Shown piece by piece: positions 57,148 through 64,000 of a stretch of DNA of 64,000 bases (its first letter is position 1; each line of letters opens with the position of its first letter). Under the pieces are notes generated by a model, which was not told the origin of the DNA, searched no databases, and worked only from the letters and a program-made list of their open reading frames with translations. The stretch spans positions 77,544,385 through 77,608,384 of the forward strand of contig CM044315.1 in the NCBI GenBank assembly GCA_024291935.2. The letters are read 5' to 3'. This DNA comes from Okapia johnstoni (Eukaryota > Chordata > Mammalia > Artiodactyla > Giraffidae). A program made the position numbers and the translations under genes.

Positions 57148-59009
57148 TTTAATTGCTTTTAAAGGAGAAAGAGGCATCTGAAACAAATATGGCAAATATT
57201 CACATCTGTTAGATCTGGGAGGTAGGTTTATAGGCTTCTGTTACAATATTTTTATATTTTCAGTGTGTCTGGAATCTTGTCTCATAATGTAAAAGTTAAA
57301 TTTGAAACATCACCTTGGTACAGGCAATGAGTACCCTAGCTCCATGGTGGAAATTAGAGTTGCGTGGGGAGCAGCCTCAGATGGGACCTGATTCTGTGAC
57401 AGGTGTCAGCAGCAGCCATGGCAGTGCAGTGAGGAGGTGGTAGCTATGATGCTCTGAACTTCTGATGGTAGCTATGATGTCCTCCTGACTTCAAGGAGAC
57501 CCCTCTGAGCTAAATACAAACCAGAAGTAGTCTTTGGACCCCAGCAAACTCCTGGGGATTTCCTGAGATGGTTATAGCAGCAGGAACATCAGGGAGAAGC
57601 AAAAGGCATTCTCAGAGACTGGGGAGATGGGCAATCCAGCCATTTCACTGGAATATTAAAAAGGAATAAAAAGAAAGTAGTCCACTTCCATGCTTTTTGA
57701 ATGGAATGTGATAGAAGATTCCATTCTCTCTTTGGGGCCACAGGCTAAGTACTTTCTCTTACTGAGATGACCCAGAGAGTCCTGGAAGTAGAGCCCAGAG
57801 TCCTGGTTCCCAGCTGACCTAGCTTCCAGCTGCCAGCTGAGCAAATGCCCAGCATCCCACAGCCCCCAGCATCATAGAAGGTTCCAATTTGGCAGTGAGG
57901 TGGGATTGTTGCCTAGAGTTACCAGGTACAGTGTTGAGAAATGAAAACCATTCCCTCTGCCATGAAGCCTCTAAAGTTCCTTGAGAATCTGAGATACTTC
58001 CCTCAAATTTGTTCTGTCCCCAGGAAAATACAAGTGAACATCCCCATCCTAACTCCCAGCTTGTTGGTCATTGGTCAATTTATCAGTTTCCTGTCATCAG
58101 AAATACAGACTTCAGAGCTGGGAACTTTAGCAGTAAGTCTTTCAGTTTCTAGATAAGTTCTGGACAAGAGAGGAACTTGGCCAGCAAGTCACTGAAAGAC
58201 CTGGGGGGAGAACTTCCATCTCTACATTTGTGTGATCTCTAATACGGAAAGTCTCTGGCAGAGCTGGAGGCCCCAAGGGTCAATGTCCAGGGAAGAGAGG
58301 AGAGAAGTTGGAGCCAGTCAGGAATGGAGTCCAGAGTCAGGACACAGTGCATTGGGCAGAGTTCCTGGCAGCTGAAAGTAGCCAGAGGGTCCTGATCTCT
58401 GTAGCCCAGAGGGCAAGAGTCCTAGGGACAAACTCCAGGACCTTCTCTAAATCTCTAATCTGCCCAGGAGGTGCAACCTGAGGCCAAAGGGGAAAAGCAA
58501 GCATCCAGTTTCTGCAAAGCAATGCAGAGGCAAGAATAGTGGGGGGTGGGGAGGAGGTGGTGCCAGCACAGGGTCTGAACCAACAAGAGTTCACATGGCC
58601 AACTCCACAGGCCGATATGAGGCTGAGTCACAGCAGAGTGTCTAGCAGGGATGGCCACCGTGGCTGGTCATTCCTTGGCTTTATCTTTTTCTGCAGCACT
58701 ATCTTGTTGCCTTGATGTGATCGAAGAGGTGCTGCCTGTATTAATCACGGTTCTCCAGACAGAACTCTTCTATGGTTTCTTTCCATTGCCCTTAAGCTAA
58801 AAGATAAAGTCTGGAATGCAGCCCTCATGGAACTGCCAACCGGGCTCCTATACTTGCAACTGAGCTTCATCCTCTGTCCACGCCCTCTTCCCCTGCAACT
58901 GTCACCTATCTTCCTCCCGGTCTGCCAGGGCACTCTGCTTCTTCTTGCCTTCAGATGTTCCCTCAGCCAGGAATCCTCTTTCCCTTCTCTTTGCTAAGAT
59001 GAATCACAA
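57148..59009. other. Intergenic spacer
   Basis: No convincing exon. A diffuse L2-like segment lies near 58790-58990. Short frames on both strands are unsupported. Confidence 0.4.
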
Positions 59010-59828
59010 GGGGGAATCGAGATGGCTAGGAGAAGTATCTATAACTTCAGATATGCAGATGATACTGCTCTAATGACAGAAAATGAAGAGGAACTAAAGA
59101 GCTTCCTGATGAAGGTGAAAGGGGAGAGTGAAAATCGGGCTTAAAACTCAACATTCAAAATGCTAATATCATGCCATCTGGTCCCATCACTTCCTGGCAA
59201 ATAGAAGGGGGGAAAGTGGAAGCAGTGACAGACTTTATTTTCTTGGGCTCCAAACTCACTGTGGATGGTGAGTGCAGCCATGAAATTAAAAGACACTTGT
59301 TCCTTGGAAGAAAAGCTATAACAAAGCTAGACAGCATATTCAAAAGCAAAGACATCACTTTGCCAACAAAGATTTCTATAGTCAAAGCTATGGTTTTTGC
59401 AGTAGTCATGTACAGATGTGAGAGTTGGACCATAAAGATGGCTGAGCACCAAAGAATTGATGCTTTTGAATTGTGGTGGTGAAGAAGACTCTTCAGAGTC
59501 CCTTGTACTGCAAGGAAATCAAACCAGTCAATCCTGAAAGAAATCAACCCTGAGGATTCACTGGAAGGACTGATGCTGAAGTTGAAGCTCCAATACTTTG
59601 GCCACCTGATGCGAAAAGCCAACTCATTTGAAAAGACCCTGATGCTGGGAAATATTGAAGCCAAAAGGAGAAGGGGGGTGAAGATGAGATCATTAGATAG
59701 CATCACTGACTCAATGGACATGAGTCTCAGCAAAGTCTAGGAGACAGTGAAGGACAGGGAAGCCTAGAGTGCTGCAGTCCATGAGGTCACAAAGAATCAC
59801 GACTTAGCAACTGAAAAACAATAACAAA
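59010..59828 (+). mobile_element. BovB 3' fragment (plus strand)
   Basis: Starts in the reverse-transcriptase region ('tcagatatgcagatgatact' encodes RYADDTA) and runs to the 'gcaactgaaaaacaataaca' tail. Frameshifts separate the YADD region from the downstream frame at 59171-59482. Confidence 0.93.
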
Positions 59829-60486
59829 TCAGACACAATAGGGCAAAAACTCTTCAACATGTAGCACTGCCTGGAGACAGGAAAAGGGCAAGAGGACAAG
59901 AACTGTTATAAAACTCTTATCATGCTAGATCCATTACACAATCAGCCTGCCAGGCAGGTACCTCTGAGCCATGAGTGGTGACCTTTTCATCACTGGAAGT
60001 GGGCAAGCAAGGCTGAGGTTTAGTGGGTAGGGAAGAGAAAGAATAGTGCCTTCAGAAACTCCTTTCCCTCTAATTCATAAAACAGGGCTGCACTTCACCA
60101 AAAGAGACAGGGTGGTGGACCTATCTCTAGCAAGAACTACCAAGGATCGCTGGGGCAGGGCAGTCAAGGGATCAAGTTACCAGATTACCTGGCTTAGGTT
60201 TCAGTAATACTGTGGGTCCTGCACCTGCCCTGCAGTAGCTCAGGCAATTAAACAATGCTTGGGTTTAGGACAGCTTTCAAAATGTGCTAAGTACACTTGT
60301 CTCCAGCCCTGCCCTTCAGAACAGCTCCCTTTTCTGAGACAGTAAACACTGCCTGGCCTTCATCTCTGCTGATATGAGCTGAACAGGTTTAAAAACAGTG
60401 TGGTGCTCAGAGACAGGTCCTGTGGATGGAGCAGCGAAGGAAGGGGTGTGGGGTGTTGATGATCCGTCAGGGGATTCATGGTTGTT
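59829..60486. other. Intergenic spacer, nothing recognised
   Basis: No exon or clear repeat. Confidence 0.4.
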
Positions 60487-60686
60487 TACTTGCTAAGTCA
60501 TGTTCAACTCTTTGTGACCTCATGGACTGTAGCCTGCCAGGCTCCTCTGTCCATGGGATTTCCCAGGCAAGAATACTGGAGTAGATTGCCATTTCTTTCT
60601 CCAGGGGATCTTTCTGGCCCAGGGATCAAACCTGAATCTCCTTCATTGACAGGCAGATTCTGTACTGTGAGCCATCAGGGAAGCCC
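60487..60686 (-). mobile_element. Bov-tA-type SINE
   Basis: Minus-strand element from 'cttgctaagtcatgttcaac' to 'gccatcagggaagccc'. Confidence 0.88.
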
Positions 60687-61757
60687 TAAGATAAGATACC
60701 TGAGAATTTTTTAATGCTGAAGGGAAGACACAGAGAGAACACAGTTGAGAATGCAGGACAGAGTGAGGGAGTAAGAGACAGATCCAGGTCCCAAGCAGGC
60801 AGGAGACAGAACCATGGGGCAGGATAGACAGCACCCAGGGGACAAAGGAGCATGAGAACAGCATGGTGGGGTGAAGGTGGGGTTCTGAGGGAACCTAGAA
60901 GGACACAGGATCCTTCGCGGTGCCAGAGGAGAATGTTTCAGGCAGAAGGGAGGCTGCCCTGAGTAAGGAGGATGAGTAGGAGATGATGGCCAGCCAGAGA
61001 AGCTCGGAAACAGTTACAGAGAAAGGACAGAGGCAGAGCATGAGCTGGGGCCCAGCGAGCTGAGGGGAGCTGAGGGAGAAGAGGCCCTGCCTTGTGCAGA
61101 GTGGGCAGAGCCTGTGAGGATGATGCTCTGACCAGGGAAGGGTGGGCACCAAGGACCTGCCCAGTTGGCTCCTTCCCCAGGGCTGCTCTTTACCCTCAGG
61201 GCCCAGCCTGGTGAGCTTCCCCGGTGCACCTCCACCCCAAGCAGAGAGAACTCACCCCCCTGAGAACCCCCACAAGGCCCCTCTGGAGAACTGTCATCTC
61301 TGAAATAATGACTGGAGCACCAAGTTCTTTAGACATGTTGATTTTTTTTTTCCCATTTAACCCTCATCACCCACCTCCATATGCGGGTGTGCATCATCCT
61401 CATTTTGCTGAAGAGGCCCTGAGGCTCAGAGGCATAAAGATATTTGCTCAGAATGACTCAGCTAAGTCTTTCCCAGGTCAGTCTGAGCACAAAACCCACC
61501 TTTTCCACTTTGCCACTGCATTGGAACCAGCTGAGCATGGGTCTGCCCCGCACTGACAATATGCCCCATGAGGGCAGGAACAGGGTCTGCTTCATCCTCT
61601 TATCACCAGCAGAGCCCGTGCAGTACTCAAGAATACTTATTGAGAAGACCCCAGAGGCAGGTCATTTTATCTGATCCTTTCATTTCATAGACGAGCAAAC
61701 TGAGGCTCAGGAGACAGAAAGGATTCAGCAGGGCCACCCAGCAAATTGGCACTGGCG
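60687..61757. other. Intergenic spacer with MIR relics
   Basis: MIR-like pieces at about 61345-61460 and 61655-61740. No exon found. Confidence 0.45.
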
Positions 61758-62233
61758 CTGAGTTCAGTTCAGTTGCTCAGTCATGTCGGATTCTTTGCGA
61801 CCCCATGGACTGCATCACGCCAGGCCTCCCTGTCCATCACCAACTCCCGGAGTTTACTCAAACTCATGTCCATTGAGTCAGTGATGCCATCCAACCATTC
61901 ATCCTCTCTCATCCCCTTCTCCTTCCACCTTCAATCTTTCCCAGCATTAGGGTCTTTTCAAATGAGCCAGTTCTTCGCATCAGGTGGCCAAAGGATTGGA
62001 GTTCCAGCTTCAACATCAGTCCTTCCAATGAATATTCAGGACTGATTTCCTTTAGAATTGACTGGTTTGATCTCTTTGCAGTTCAAGGGACTCTCAAGAG
62101 TCTTCTCCAAAACCACAGTTCAAAAGCATCAATTCTTCAGTGCTCAGCTTTCTTTATAGTCCAACTCTCACATTCATACATGACTACTGGAAAAACCATA
62201 CCCTTGACTAGATGGACCTTTGTTGGCAAAGTA
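61758..62233 (-). mobile_element. BovB 3' fragment (minus strand)
   Basis: 3' end at 61758 ('gttcagttcagttgctcagt'). Truncated at 'cctttgttggcaaagtaat'. Confidence 0.93.
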
Positions 62234-62976
62234 ATTTTGGCACTGGGTTAGGATGCACGTTTTCTGATTCTGAAACTAGAACAAGGCCCATGAAACCCAA
62301 CACGAAGTCTGGTTCCTCTCTCTGGGGCCACAGCCTCACTTGTTGCTGCCTAATGATCTGCCCACTAATCCTATTTTATACTATGTGGCCCTGAAGCTTA
62401 CATCAGAATCAGTGTCCAGGGTCTGGGAACACTGCCAATCCCACCTCCTGGGAACACTGCTGCCAAAGGAAGCCACTAAGCAACTCAGTTTCACTGCCTA
62501 GACGGCTCCAGGCCCAGGGCTGGGGCTGCTGGCCAAGGGGTTAGGCTGGGACCACTTTGGAAAGTAGAGGAGACACAGACCAGAAACACTTGTGGGCAGG
62601 GACTTAGATATGATCTGGGGAGACAACTACAGAACCAAGACCTAAAGGATGAGTTAGAGGAGGCAGACAGAGATAAGTATGGGAAAGTGGAGAGAACAGA
62701 AAGAACAAAGGCCTCGGGGTAGAAGAGTAAAGGGGAGAGTAAAAAGTTGCACATGACCCTGCACATTCAGGGTCACTATAATGAAGGTGCCATAAGATGC
62801 AGGGTTCAGTAGAGAAAGGAAATAGGGTGCAGGCCAGGCCAGGCCAGATATCTTTCCCGTAAAAAGAAGAGAATGGCACTGGCATTTCAAGTAGGAATAG
62901 TGGAATGAGAAACACCAGGAAAGGGTGCAGAGACAAAACTATTTGAACCATGGCACTTGCTGTCTGTTTCCACTTT
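62234..62976. other. Intergenic spacer, nothing recognised
   Basis: Sits between the 5'-truncated ends of two opposite BovB fragments. No exon found. Confidence 0.4.
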
Positions 62977-63573
62977 GAGGCAGTGACAGACTTTATTTTC
63001 TTGGGCTCCAAAATCACTCCAGATGGTGACTGCAGCCATGAAACTAAAAGACACTTGCTCCTTGGAAGAAAAGCTATGACAAATCTGACAGCATATTAAA
63101 AAGCAGAGACATCACTTTGCTGACAAAGATCCTTCTAGTCAAAGCTATAGTTTTTCCAGCAGTCATGTACAGATGTGAAAGTTGGACCATAAAGAAGGCT
63201 GAGCACAGTAGAATTAATGCTTTCTAACTGTGGTGTTAGAGAAGACTCCCAAGAGTACCTTGGACAGCAAGGTGATCAAACCAGTCAATCCTAAAGGAAA
63301 TCAACTCTAAGTATTCATTGGAAGGACTGATATGGGATCTGAAGCTCTAATACTGTGGCCACCTGATGCAAAGAACCAACAAATTGGAAAAGATCCTGAT
63401 GCTGGGAAAGATTGAGGGTGGGGGGAGAAGGGGGCAACAGAGAATGAGATGGTTAGATGGCATCACCAACTCAATGGACATGAGTTTGAGCAAGCTCCGG
63501 GAGATGGTGAAGGACAGGGATGCCTGGTGTGCTACAGTCTATGGGGTCACAGAGTTGGACACTGAACAACAAC
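62977..63573 (+). mobile_element. BovB 3' fragment (plus strand)
   Basis: From 'gaggcagtgacagactttat' to 'gttggacactgaacaacaac'. The frame at 63366-63662 partly reads into unrelated flank. Confidence 0.93.
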
Positions 63574-64000
63574 TACCCTGTCTAGAATCTACTAAAGGGA
63601 TCACACTTCTTACCCTTGAGATGAAATTCAAACACTTTGCCACCCAGGCCTGGCACAGCTGATTCCTGCAGGTCACTCTGGTGTCCTCTCCCCATCGGCA
63701 CCCTGCAGTTCCCTCCTCCTCTTCTGCTCCTGGATCCCAGGATAACCTCTGTAGCTCTTCTGCTTTCCCCACTGCCTGGAATGTTCTCCCAGCTCAAATG
63801 TCACTTCCTCCAGGAAGTCAACCATACCGACCCCTACAACTCATCTGTCACTACTTTCTGTCTCAAGGTCCCCAGTGCTGGTCTCCATTATAGCTCTGGT
63901 GACAGTTTTATAATTATGAACAGTAAGGAGAAAGTGTTCTTTTTAAAAGCCGCCTGCCATCTGGGCCAACTGGCTTAGGAAAAAGGTAGAATTGCTCTTA
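63574..64000 (+). repeat. L2-like relic and window end
   Basis: About 63600-63850 has the look of an ancient L2 3' region ('cactgcctggaatgttctcc', 'aaatgtcacttcctccagga'). The final 150 bases show nothing recognisable. Confidence 0.5.

Overview
The window is nuclear DNA from a ruminant, most likely cattle or a close bovid. The evidence is the dense load of BovB (RTE-type) LINE fragments and of Bov-tA/Bov-A2 and CHR-type SINEs, with spliced vertebrate gene structure and no operons. I used no database. Every identification rests on recognising the family from the sequence itself.

The one intact host gene is CYP4B1 on the minus strand, with 12 coding exons between 47253 (ATG) and 28208 (stop). 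All splice sites are GT-AG, and the joined frame is 511 codons, the human length. The haem-thiolate Cys453 motif, the K-helix ExxR and the I-helix HDTT are present. The Glu at codon 315, which attaches haem covalently in characterised CYP4B1 enzymes, is Gly here. The meander-region Pro427 is present; in the human enzyme it is Ser.

The left edge belongs to the neighbouring CYP4A cluster, which points toward CYP4B1 (convergent, as in human). Positions 1 to about 1040 look like the 3'UTR of a CYP4A gene whose coding part ends just outside the window. A second, decayed copy of that 3' end lies at 23316-26285. It has a frameshifted CYP4A last exon, a lost poly(A) signal, and a NACA processed pseudogene inserted in it. 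The first copy carries a SINE instead, so each copy supplies the empty site for the other's insertion.

Between the two CYP4A copies, from about 3.1 to 22 kb, the DNA is almost entirely transposons. The striking part is a nest at 5290-13173. A Bov-tA SINE with a 9-bp target duplication is split by an LTR element. That element is split by a roughly 7-kb BovB, which is itself split by a solo LTR and by a degenerate class I-like endogenous retrovirus. Most of the junctions can be placed to the base from target-site duplications.

Upstream of CYP4B1, from 47.3 to 64 kb, I found no gene. The sequence holds SINEs, MIR/L2 relics, a second solo LTR with a perfect 6-bp target duplication, and several BovB pieces. 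One BovB at about 53-54.5 kb carries a 5' inversion and a 190-bp inverted self-duplication. I saw no tRNA gene, CRISPR array, operon or bacterial feature, and nothing that looks like a new defence or biosynthetic system. The leads most worth following are the CYP4B1 residue change and the datable duplication and nesting history.
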